Shown here piece after piece: positions 16,457 to 24,000 of a stretch of DNA of 64,000 nt (its first letter is position 1; each line of letters begins with the position of its first letter). The notes beneath the pieces were generated by a model, which saw nothing but the letters and a program-made list of their open reading frames with translations, ran no database searches and had not been told where the DNA came from. This DNA is from Glycomyces harbinensis (lineage in GTDB: Bacteria; Actinomycetota; Actinomycetes; Mycobacteriales; Micromonosporaceae). The stretch lies in contig NZ_FNAD01000005.1 in assembly GCF_900101745.1 (NCBI RefSeq), positions 62,001 through 126,000 on the forward strand. The letters are read 5' to 3'. The position numbers were made by a program, and so were the translations under genes.

Positions 16457-17863
16457 ATGTCGAAGAGCCAGCGAATCGCCTACGCCTGCGGCGCGTGCGG
16501 AGTCCGCGTCCCCAAGTGGGTCGGGCAGTGCCCCGACTGCGGCGAGTGGGGGTCGATGGAGGAGACCGCCGCCCCGCCCCGGCAGGGCGTCGGCGGCGGC
16601 ACCTCGGCCGCGCCGACCGCCCGGCGGCCGGCCAAGCCCGCGATGCGCATCGGCACCGTCTCCGCCGCGCAGGCCGCGAGCCTGCCGACCGGCATCGGCG
16701 AGTTCGACCGCGTCATGGGCGGCGGCCTCGTCCCCGGCGGCGTCACCCTCATCTCCGGCGAGCCCGGCGTCGGCAAGTCCACACTGCTCCTCGAAGTCGC
16801 CCACCGGTTCGGCGAGGCCGGGTACGGCAAGGCCCTCGTCGCCACCGGCGAGGAGTCCGCCTCGCAGGTCCGGCGCCGCGCCGACCGCACCGGCTGCCTC
16901 TCCGAGGAGCTCTACCTCGCCGCCGAGACGGACCTGGGCGCCGTCCTCGGCCACGTCGAGGACGTCAAGCCCGGGCTGCTCGTCCTCGACTCGGTCCAGA
17001 CGGTCATCGCCCCCGACACCGACGGCGTCCCCGGCGGCGTCACCCAGGTCAAGGCCGTCGCCAGCGCGATCACCGCTGAGGCCAAGGCGCGCAACATGGC
17101 CGTGATCCTCGTCGGTCACGTCACGAAGGACGGCGGCATCGCCGGGCCGCGGGCGCTGGAGCACCTGGTCGACACGGTCGTGCACTTCGAGGGCGACCGG
17201 CACTCGATGCTGCGGCTGCTGCGCGGGGTGAAGAACCGGTTCGGGCCGGCCGACGAGGTCGGGTGCTTCGAGATGACCGAGGACGGGATCGTGTCGCTCG
17301 CGGACCCCTCGGGGCTGTTCCTCGACGACGCGCCGACGGAGCCGACGCCGGGCACGTGCGTGACGGTGACGATGGAGGGGCGCCGGGCCGTTCCGGTGGA
17401 GGTGCAGGCGCTGCTGGGGAAGTCGGTGAAGGACGGGGCGATTCCGCGGCACACGGTGTCGGGGCTCGACCAGGCGCGGTTGAACATGGTCCTGGCGGTG
17501 CTGACGCGGCGCGGGGGGATGCGCCTTCTGGACCGGGAGGTGTACGCGACGACGATCGGCGGGATCAAGGTGCGCGAGCCGGCTTCGGATCTGGCGCTGG
17601 CGCTGGCGCTGGTGAGCGCGGATCAGGAGATCGCGGTGAGCGCGGACCTGGTGGCGATCGGGGAGGTGAGCCTGACCGGGCAGGTGCGGCGGACGGTGAA
17701 CGCGGACCGGCGGATCAGCGAGGCGGCGCGGCTGGGGTTCAAGTCGGCGATCGTGCCGAAGGGTTCGGTGTCGGAGCGGCACAGGGGGATCGAGGTGGTT
17801 GAGGTCGAGACGATCATCGACGCGAAGCAGGCGGCGGCGCGGGCGTGGGCGCGGCGCGGCTGA
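16457..17863 (+). CDS. radA: DNA repair protein RadA
   Basis: The 468-residue protein is full-length RadA. It begins with a four-cysteine zinc finger (YACGACG and CPDCGEWG). A RecA-like ATPase follows, with Walker A GEPGVGKST and the RadA-specific KNRFG motif (GVKNRFGPADE). It ends in a Lon-protease-like domain (ASDLALALALVSA). RadA is a hexameric helicase that helps branch migration in recombination repair. In many actinobacteria disA (diadenylate cyclase) follows radA; here the next gene is an unrelated small membrane protein 430 bases away. GC at third positions is lower in the second half than in the first, but the frame is intact. Confidence 0.97.
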   Translation: MSKSQRIAYACGACGVRVPKWVGQCPDCGEWGSMEETAAPPRQGVGGGTSAAPTARRPAKPAMRIGTVSAAQAASLPTGIGEFDRVMGGGLVPGGVTLISGEPGVGKSTLLLEVAHRFGEAGYGKALVATGEESASQVRRRADRTGCLSEELYLAAETDLGAVLGHVEDVKPGLLVLDSVQTVIAPDTDGVPGGVTQVKAVASAITAEAKARNMAVILVGHVTKDGGIAGPRALEHLVDTVVHFEGDRHSMLRLLRGVKNRFGPADEVGCFEMTEDGIVSLADPSGLFLDDAPTEPTPGTCVTVTMEGRRAVPVEVQALLGKSVKDGAIPRHTVSGLDQARLNMVLAVLTRRGGMRLLDREVYATTIGGIKVREPASDLALALALVSADQEIAVSADLVAIGEVSLTGQVRRTVNADRRISEAARLGFKSAIVPKGSVSERHRGIEVVEVETIIDAKQAAARAWARRG

Positions 17864-18067
17864 TCGGTTGAAGGTCGGGGGTTCCGGGCCTGCGGTGCGC
17901 GGGTGAACGATGCTTCCGGTGAGCCCTTGACGGGCGGCGGCGGTCGCGGATCTGGGTGCGGAGCGGCTCGTGCCGCGGGCGCGGACCGCAACTGAGGCGG
18001 GTGCGGTCGGCGGCTTCGGCCGGCTTGGTTCCCCGAACGGGTGACCGTCGGCGGCCGGCGGGCCCGG

Positions 18068-18085
18068 ATTGTCGGACCCCCGGGG
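18068..18085 (+). repeat. Dispersed intergenic repeat, copy 1
   Basis: ATTGTCGGACCCCCGGGG begins a stretch of about 45 bases, through GCACCATGGAGAACCGGG, that is repeated imperfectly 121 bases downstream. It lies in the 430-base gap after radA, which holds no gene I can support. Confidence 0.7.
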
Positions 18086-18188
18086 CACCATGGAGAACCG
18101 GGGGGCCAACCCCGAGGTCCCGGTGGACGTTCGCGCTGCCCGGAAGGTGACCCGGCTCGCGGCCGTCGTGGCGCCCGTGCGGCGCCGG

Positions 18189-18206
18189 ATCGTCGGACCC
18201 CGAGGG
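18189..18206 (+). repeat. Dispersed intergenic repeat, copy 2
   Basis: ATCGTCGGACCCCGAGGG starts the second copy of the element seen at 18068. The similarity extends through GCACCATTGCAGACCGGG to about 18230. A third core lies near 28.9 kb in inverse orientation. Confidence 0.7.
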
Positions 18207-18281
18207 CACCATTGCAGACCGGGGGCCCGTCCCCGCGGGTCCCTTCGGTTTTCGGGGTGCCCTCGAGTGGAGCGGGGCTCT

Positions 18282-18287
18282 TACACT
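18282..18287 (+). promoter_or_regulatory. -10 box of a leaderless promoter (small Gly/Cys protein)
   Basis: TACACT is followed by CGGTTC and the ATG at 18294. Confidence 0.45.
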
Positions 18288-18293
18288 CGGTTC

Positions 18294-18620
18294 ATGGAAT
18301 TCCCCTTCAGCGCCTCGACGTTCGTGCTCGGCGTCGTCGCCCTCGGCGTGCTCATCAGCATCGGGCTGTCCTTGACGCCGCGAGCGCGCGCGGACAGGGC
18401 CGCGGCCCGGCTGCACCGGCAGGAGATGACCGAGCTGCGCTCGCGTGTGGCCGCCAACGCCCGCCGGACCTACGACAAGCAGTTCCGCGGCTCGGCCCGA
18501 AACGTCCACCGGCGGCGTTACTCGTCGCACTCGTCCGGCGGGGACGGGGGCGGGGGCGGCTACGGCGGCGACTCCTCTTGCGACTCGGGGGGCGGCGGAG
18601 GCGACGGCGGCGGGTGCTGA
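18294..18620 (+). CDS. Small membrane protein with Gly-rich, Cys-ending tail
   Basis: I do not recognise a function for this 108-residue protein. It has one N-terminal membrane helix (FVLGVVALGVLISIGLSL), a basic, probably helical cytoplasmic segment (about 30-75) and a tail made of Gly, Ser and Asp with two cysteines (GGDSSCDSG and the final GGGC). Such Gly/Cys tails recur in actinobacterial and other bacterial membrane proteins of unknown role. I placed the start at the ATG at 18294 because a -10 box sits 6 bases before it and the helix starts there. Confidence 0.65.
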   Translation: MEFPFSASTFVLGVVALGVLISIGLSLTPRARADRAAARLHRQEMTELRSRVAANARRTYDKQFRGSARNVHRRRYSSHSSGGDGGGGGYGGDSSCDSGGGGGDGGGC

Positions 18621-18744
18621 CCCGTCCTCGGTCCGCGCGCCCGACGGCCGCTTCGGCGTCGCCGAGGGGGCGTTCGCGGGCCGCGGCCAGGCCGTCGAGC
18701 CGGTGGTCGAGTGCCCTCCCCGCCCGGCGTCCGTTCCCCGGGCG

Positions 18745-21477
18745 CTAGAGGCCGAGCTTGGCCAGGTCGGTCCGGGAGGCGACGCCGAGTTTCGGGTAGG
18801 CCTTGTACAGGTGGTATCCGGCGGTGCGGGGGCTCAGGTACAGCTGCTCGCCGATCTCGCGGTTGCTCAGGCCCGCCGCCGCGAGGCGGACGACTTGCAG
18901 CTCTTGGGGAGTGAGCTTGTCGGCCAGGGCCGGGGCGGCCTCGACGGGGCCCGCGTCGCCCGCGGCGCGCAGCTCCCGGCGCACCCGCTCGGTCCACGGT
19001 TCGGCGCCGAGTCGCTCGAACACCGCTGCGGCCGAACGCAGGCGGGTCTTCGCCTCGTTGACGCGCCGGGCCCGGCGCAGCCATTCGCCGAGCACGAGGT
19101 CGGTGCGGGCGGTCTCGAACGGGAAGCCGTCGTCCTCCTTGTGGAGTGCGGCGGCGCGCTCGAAGTGGGCCCCGGCGTCGGCGTCGGCGTCGGCGGCCAG
19201 GAGCCCCCTGGTGCGTTCGACCACGGCCGCCAGGTGCGTCTGGCCCGAGGCCTCGGCCCATTCGGTGTACCAGGCGAAGGCGCCCGCGACGCGGTCGGCC
19301 TCGCCCGTCCGCACGGCCGCCTCGACGGCCACGGGCACGAACACGAGGGCGTCGCCGGGGGCGCCGGAGTCGAGGTGGCCCATGAGCCGGTCGAGCGCTT
19401 CCTCGTTGCGTCCCAGTGAGAAGTCGAGGAGGGCCTGGGCGATGTCGATGGTGACGGCGGTGTCGGCGGGGGAGGCGGCACGGGCGGCCTCGACGAGGTC
19501 GCGCACGCGCTCCTCGTCGCCGCGCAGCGCCGCGATCGGGGCGAGGATGTAGGCGCGGGCCTTCACCAGGCCGATGGGCTGCCCCAGTTCGGCCGACAGG
19601 CCCATGGAGTCGGCGGCCATCGCCTCGGCGTCGCGCCACCGTCCCCTGTGGAACTCGGTCATGCCGTTGAGGGCCAGCGCGCGCGGCAGGGCCCCGGCCG
19701 CGCCGGTCTCGCGCGCGGCGCGCACCGTGGCGGAGGCGGTCCGCTCGGCGGCGGCGATGTCGCCGGTGAGCGTCTGCCACCAGGCGACCATCCCCCGGTT
19801 CTCCGGGCTCACGGCCGCCCCGAACGCGGCGTGGATGTCGGTGAGCCGGCGCAGGGCCTCGACCGCCTCGGTGATCGTGACGGCGCAGGAGCGGTTGAAC
19901 CCGGCGGTGGCCTTGGCGAGGTCCCGCACCCACGGGGAGTGCTCGATCGCGAGGCGCTCGGCGTGCTCGGCGGCGACCTCCGCGCGGGAGAAGTCCCCTG
20001 CCTGCCAGGCGAGTTCGACGGCGCGGAACAGCGGGTAGCCGGCGGCTTCGGGCTGCGTGGCCGTGTAGTGGTCGGCCGCCTCCATGTAGAGGCGGTAGGC
20101 CTCGCGGACGTCGTTGTTCCAGGACGCGACCATCGCGGCGATGAGCGTCGCCCGGGCGTGCACGGACCGGTCGCCGGTGGACCGCCCGATCTCGGCGCAC
20201 AGCGCCCACGCCTTGGGGCCGTTGCCGCCCGCCGCGGCGGCCTCGGCGGCGCGCAGGAGCCGGCGGGCGCGTTCGGGCCCTTCGGGAGTGAACGCGGCGG
20301 CGCGCTCGAACACCGCGTACTCGACGTTGTGCCCGCCGCACGAGGAGATGCACTCGGCGGAGGCCTCGAGTGCGGCGGCCACCTCCTCGTCCGGTCCGGT
20401 CGCGGCGGCGGCCAGGTGGAAGGGGCGGCGGTGGTCGTCGTGGTCCATGACGTCGGCGAGGACCCGGTGGGCCTCGATGCGGCGGAAGACCGGCGCGCCC
20501 TGGTAGGCGGCGGTGCGGATGAGCGGGTGGCCGAACGCGAAGTGCCCGGCCTGGTAGCGGACGAGGTCGTCGGCCTCGGCCGGGGCCAGGTCGGTCAGCC
20601 CGGCGCCGAGCTTCGCGGCGGCGTCGAGGACCAGGCCGGTGTCGGCGGTGTCGTCGGCGCTGATGAGCAGCAGCAGGGTGCGGGTCGGTTCGGGGAGGCG
20701 GTCGATGCGGTCGCCGAAGACCTGCTTGAGGCGGCTCGTGGTCGAGCGCGAGCCCGTCCAGTCGGCGGCCATGCGCGCGTCCGACTCGACCGGCGGCAGT
20801 TCCAGGAGCGCGAGCGGGTTGCCCTCGGCGGAGCGCAGGATCCGGCCGCGGGACGAGGGCGGCAGGGCGCCGAGGCGTCCGGCCAGCAGCGCTCCCGCGG
20901 ACTCGTCGTCCAAGGGGCCCAAGCGCATCTCGTCGAGGCCGGGCGTGGGGAAGTCGGGCGCGTAGCCCTCCCGCACGGTCAGGAGCACCCCGACCGCCTC
21001 GGCCGTGAGGCGCTTGGCGAGGAACAGCAGCACGGCCGCCGAGTCGGGGTCGAGCCAGTGGGCGTCGTCCACGACGCACAGCACGGGCCGGTGCGAGGCG
21101 GCCTCGGCGAGCAGGCTCAGGGCCGCGAGGCCGACGGTGAACTGGAAGTTCGCGGGCGGGGCGGCCTTGTCGGGCGCGGCGGCGAGGCCGAGGATCCGCG
21201 AGAGGACGCACGCGTGGTGCTCGGGGATCGCCTCCAGGTGGCCCGACAGCGGCAGCAGGAGCGCCTGGAGTCCGGCGAAGGACCAGGCGTGCTCGGATTC
21301 GACCCCGGTGCAGCGCAGCACCGTGAAGTCCCCGGCCCTTTCGGCGGCGGCGGCCGCCAGGCTCGACTTGCCGATCCCGGCCTCGCCGCGCACCACGAGG
21401 GACCAGCCCCGCCCCGCCCGGGCGGCGGTGATGCGGTCGTCGAGGGCGGCGGTCTCGGTGTCGCGTCCGTACAGCAC
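18745..21477 (-). CDS. LuxR-family ATPase regulator (LAL type) 1
   Basis: The 910-residue protein is a large ATP-binding regulator of the LuxR family. The N-terminal AAA/STAND module has Walker A GEAGIGKSS and Walker B VLCVVDDAHWLD. A long helical middle region (TPR-like) follows, and the C-terminus is a LuxR helix-turn-helix (LTPQELQVVRLAAAGLSNREIGEQLYLSPRT). These proteins activate transcription when a ligand or partner releases the ATPase from rest. It lies 66 bases downstream of the flavin-reductase gene on the same strand. Its own promoter region has a palindromic site like those near the reductase, MFS and second LAL genes. TACCGT is 7 bases before the GTG start. Confidence 0.93.
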   Translation of the reverse strand: MLYGRDTETAALDDRITAARAGRGWSLVVRGEAGIGKSSLAAAAAERAGDFTVLRCTGVESEHAWSFAGLQALLLPLSGHLEAIPEHHACVLSRILGLAAAPDKAAPPANFQFTVGLAALSLLAEAASHRPVLCVVDDAHWLDPDSAAVLLFLAKRLTAEAVGVLLTVREGYAPDFPTPGLDEMRLGPLDDESAGALLAGRLGALPPSSRGRILRSAEGNPLALLELPPVESDARMAADWTGSRSTTSRLKQVFGDRIDRLPEPTRTLLLLISADDTADTGLVLDAAAKLGAGLTDLAPAEADDLVRYQAGHFAFGHPLIRTAAYQGAPVFRRIEAHRVLADVMDHDDHRRPFHLAAAATGPDEEVAAALEASAECISSCGGHNVEYAVFERAAAFTPEGPERARRLLRAAEAAAAGGNGPKAWALCAEIGRSTGDRSVHARATLIAAMVASWNNDVREAYRLYMEAADHYTATQPEAAGYPLFRAVELAWQAGDFSRAEVAAEHAERLAIEHSPWVRDLAKATAGFNRSCAVTITEAVEALRRLTDIHAAFGAAVSPENRGMVAWWQTLTGDIAAAERTASATVRAARETGAAGALPRALALNGMTEFHRGRWRDAEAMAADSMGLSAELGQPIGLVKARAYILAPIAALRGDEERVRDLVEAARAASPADTAVTIDIAQALLDFSLGRNEEALDRLMGHLDSGAPGDALVFVPVAVEAAVRTGEADRVAGAFAWYTEWAEASGQTHLAAVVERTRGLLAADADADAGAHFERAAALHKEDDGFPFETARTDLVLGEWLRRARRVNEAKTRLRSAAAVFERLGAEPWTERVRRELRAAGDAGPVEAAPALADKLTPQELQVVRLAAAGLSNREIGEQLYLSPRTAGYHLYKAYPKLGVASRTDLAKLGL

Positions 21478-21484
21478 GCGTCCA

Positions 21485-21526
21485 ACGGTACCGCCGCCCG
21501 TCCGTTTCGCCCGGTCCCCGGACCGG
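21485..21526 (-). promoter_or_regulatory. Promoter and palindromic operator-like site of LAL regulator 1
   Basis: On the minus strand CCGGTC-N4-GACCGG (from 21526) lies 36 bases before a -10-like TACCGT (21485-21490), which is 7 bases before the GTG start. The palindrome has the same inner GTC-N4-GAC as the sites at 22.2, 26.9 and 34.3 kb. It could instead be a terminator of the reductase gene. Confidence 0.45.
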
Positions 21527-21543
21527 GTACTAGGACGAATGGA

Positions 21544-22146
21544 CTAGAACGGGTTCGGCATCGGGGTCGCGGACCGCGCGTTCGCCAGCGCGCGCCCCCA
21601 CCAGTGCAGCTCCTCGAGGAGGGTCTTGGCGGCGGGCTCGTTCTCCGCGAACTTCGTGAACTGGCCGCGCTCGTCGAAGTCCTGGTAGAAGCGGGGGAAC
21701 GCGATGGTGTTGCGGATGGTCATGGTGCGCAGCTCGGGGAAGATCTGGCGCAGGTGCTGGGCGGCGTTCTGGCCTCCGGTGATCTTGCCGCCGTAGGTGA
21801 TCATCGCGACGGGCTTGGCGGCCCACTCGTTCATGTAGTAGTCGATGGCGTGCTTGAGGGACGCGGGGATCGACATGTTGTACTCGCCGGCGACGACGAC
21901 GAACGCGTCGGCGCGGTGGAGGCGCTCGGACAGGGCCGCGACGGGCGCGGACGGGTCGCTCTCGGTGGACCACATGTCGTGCTCGGTGAGGTGCTGGGGC
22001 AGGTCGGCGTCGAGCAGGTCGATGAGGTCGACGTCGAAGCCGCCGTGGCGGCGGGCGACGCCGGTGATCCATTCGGCGGGGGCGGGGGCCCAGCGGCCCT
22101 CGCGGGTCGAGCCGATGATGACGGCGAGGTTGAGTCTGTCGCTCAT
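21544..22146 (-). CDS. NAD(P)H-dependent FMN reductase
   Basis: This 200-residue flavodoxin-like reductase has the family marks NLAVIIGSTREGRWAP near the start (FMN phosphate loop) and GEYNMSIPASLKHAIDY in the middle. Such enzymes use NAD(P)H to reduce FMN, quinones or azo dyes. I start at the ATG at 22146 because AAGGATCGG lies just upstream; the longer reading would add a basic leader unlike the family. It is divergent from the MFS gene, and each side of the gap has its own copy of the shared operator-like sequence. This suggests joint control by the LAL regulators. Confidence 0.9.
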   Translation of the reverse strand: MSDRLNLAVIIGSTREGRWAPAPAEWITGVARRHGGFDVDLIDLLDADLPQHLTEHDMWSTESDPSAPVAALSERLHRADAFVVVAGEYNMSIPASLKHAIDYYMNEWAAKPVAMITYGGKITGGQNAAQHLRQIFPELRTMTIRNTIAFPRFYQDFDERGQFTKFAENEPAAKTLLEELHWWGRALANARSATPMPNPF

Positions 22147-22182
22147 GGTGTTCCGATCCTTGGCCTGGTTGGTACGCCTTCG

Positions 22183-22315
22183 ACGGTATGGGCGGTTCGA
22201 CGGGCGGGACATCTGTCGGCCGACTGGGCGGCGACTGGACCGGCGGGTGACGGATGGCCGGTCGCCGGTGCCGGTCGGGTGACGGATGCGGGGTCGGTCG
22301 CCCTCTTCGTAGCGT
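22183..22315. promoter_or_regulatory. Divergent promoters with three copies of a shared operator-like motif
   Basis: The gap between the reductase (minus) and the MFS gene (plus) has three copies of CCRGTCGNNNGACRGATG. They are on the minus strand at 22210-22227, and on the plus strand at 22240-22256 (one base missing) and 22271-22288. Each outer copy begins exactly 39 bases before a -10-like box: TACCGT (22183-22188, minus) and TAGCGT (22310-22315, plus). The motif end overlaps the expected -35 position. This is the arrangement of an activator touching RNA polymerase. Confidence 0.6.
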
Positions 22316-22322
22316 GGCGTCC

Positions 22323-23708
22323 ATGACTTCCACTGCTGCGGCCCCGGAGGCCGCCACCGCGCCGTCCTCCACCCGATGGGCGACGATCCTGGCCGTCGGC
22401 TTCGCCCAGCTGGTCGTCGCCGGGGGCATGTCGAGCCTCGCCGTGGGCCTGCCGCCGATCCGCACCGAGTTCGCCGTGTCGGAGGCGGCCACCGCGTGGG
22501 TGCTGCTCGCGTACGCCCTCCCGATGGGGGCGGTCGCGATCGCGGCGGGGCGGCTCGCCGACCGCGCCGACCTGCGGGCGGTGGCCGTGTTCTCGATGAG
22601 CGCGCTGATGATCGGCTCGGTGGCCGCCGCGCTCGCTCCGACGTTCCCGCTCCTGTTGGCCGCCAGGGCGGTCGGCGGTCTGCTCGGGGGGCTCCTGTTC
22701 GGCATGACCGGGCGGATCATCGTCACTTCGGCGGCGGCGCACCAGCGGGGCCGGGCGATGTCGGTGATCGCGCTGCTCATGACGATCGGGGGCATGGGCA
22801 TGGTCGGCGCGGGCGGGTTGATCATCGCCGCGTTCGACTGGCGGGGCCTGTTCTGGGTGTTCACCGCGTTGTCGGCGGTGGCGGTGGCCGCGCTGGCGAT
22901 GGCGGTGCCGAGCAACGGGACGGGGCTGCCGCGGCCGGACCGGCCGCTGCTGGTCGACATCGCGACGTCGGGCGGGGCGATCGCGGCGTTCCTGCTGGCG
23001 TTCGAGTACCTGGACTCGGCGCCGTGGGTCTCGCTGGGGGTGCTCGCGGTGAGCGCGGCGCTGGCGACGGTGTGGGTGCGGCAGCCGTCGTCGGGGCCGA
23101 CGGTGGCGCTGCTGCGGTCGCCGGTGATGGCGGGGGCGCTCTTGTCGCTGACACTGCTGTCGGCGGTGACGGGTCTGCTGAACTTCAGCATCCCGTTCCT
23201 GATGACCGACGTGCACCGGGTGCGTCCGGAGCTGGTGTCGATGGTGATGCTGACGTTCATCGGCGGTGTCGGGGCGATGACGCCGCTGGCCGGGTGGCTG
23301 GCCGACAGGTTCGGGCCGGGGCGCGTCTCGCTGGGCGGGGCGGGCCTGGTCGTGGTGGCGATCGTGCCGCTGCTGTTCGTGGACGGGGAGACGGGCCTGG
23401 TGGACCTGGGTTCGCGGATCGCGTTGCTGGGCTTGGCGTTCGGGATCTTCAACACGCCCATGAACACGCATCTGCTCGCGTCGGCTCCCGCGGAGCAGTC
23501 GGGGACGGCGGGCGCGTTCATGGCGACGACGCGGACGGTCGGGACGTCGCTGGGCCCGGTGGTGGCGGCGCTCATGTGGGGTTTGGGGGCGACGGCCCTG
23601 GACGGCTACCGCATGTCGGCCTGGGCGATCGCGGGGATCCTGGTGCTGGGGGCCGCGCTCCAGCTGACGACGAAACCGTGGCGCACGCCGGTGCCGGCCG
23701 CGGCCTGA
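22323..23708 (+). CDS. MFS transporter, probable drug or metabolite exporter
   Basis: The 461-residue protein has about 12-14 membrane helices. It carries the MFS signature between helices 2 and 3 (GRLADRADLRAV) and a second copy after the midpoint (GWLADRFGPGRVSL). The pattern fits drug:proton antiporters of the DHA families. The ATG at 22323 is 7 bases after a -10 box, so the mRNA is probably leaderless. The gene shares a control region with the flavin reductase and sits between two LAL regulators. A small-molecule resistance or export role is likely, but the substrate is unknown. Confidence 0.9.
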   Translation: MTSTAAAPEAATAPSSTRWATILAVGFAQLVVAGGMSSLAVGLPPIRTEFAVSEAATAWVLLAYALPMGAVAIAAGRLADRADLRAVAVFSMSALMIGSVAAALAPTFPLLLAARAVGGLLGGLLFGMTGRIIVTSAAAHQRGRAMSVIALLMTIGGMGMVGAGGLIIAAFDWRGLFWVFTALSAVAVAALAMAVPSNGTGLPRPDRPLLVDIATSGGAIAAFLLAFEYLDSAPWVSLGVLAVSAALATVWVRQPSSGPTVALLRSPVMAGALLSLTLLSAVTGLLNFSIPFLMTDVHRVRPELVSMVMLTFIGGVGAMTPLAGWLADRFGPGRVSLGGAGLVVVAIVPLLFVDGETGLVDLGSRIALLGLAFGIFNTPMNTHLLASAPAEQSGTAGAFMATTRTVGTSLGPVVAALMWGLGATALDGYRMSAWAIAGILVLGAALQLTTKPWRTPVPAAA

Positions 23709-23775
23709 GACGAGCGGCGGGCGGAGGCGCCGGCGGGCGCCCCCGCTCCGTTCTCTGCGACTTCGCCAGGTCGGA

Positions 23776-23835
23776 TTCGCGCGGTTCGGCCTCGCACCGT
23801 TCGGTTTCGCGCAGTTCGGTTTCGCGCTGTTCGGC
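23776..23835. repeat. Four tandem 15-bp repeats
   Basis: Four units of consensus TTCGCGCNGTTCGGY follow each other exactly (23776, 23791, 23806, 23821). They begin 67 bases after the stop of the MFS gene. The unit is the same length as, and similar to, the 15-mers after the SRPBCC gene at 7.7 kb. The rest of the 290-base gap holds the terminator of LAL regulator 2 and no gene. Confidence 0.85.
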
Positions 23836-23946
23836 GGGGGTTTCGCGGGCAGCGCGGAGCGGGCTTTTCGAGCGGATCTCCCGACTTATTCGCGGGCCCC
23901 CGGTTCAACGACCGTGCCACACGGGTACGACAAGTCGTCGAACGGC

Positions 23947-23982
23947 GCACGGGTCCCGCGCGTTTCGGCGCAGGACCCGTGC
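23947..23982 (-). terminator. Terminator of LAL regulator 2
   Basis: GCACGGGTCC (23947-23956) pairs with GGACCCGTGC (23973-23982). The hairpin starts 18 bases past the minus-strand stop at 24001. Confidence 0.6.
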
Positions 23983-24000
23983 AGTGCTCGTGTTCGGGGT

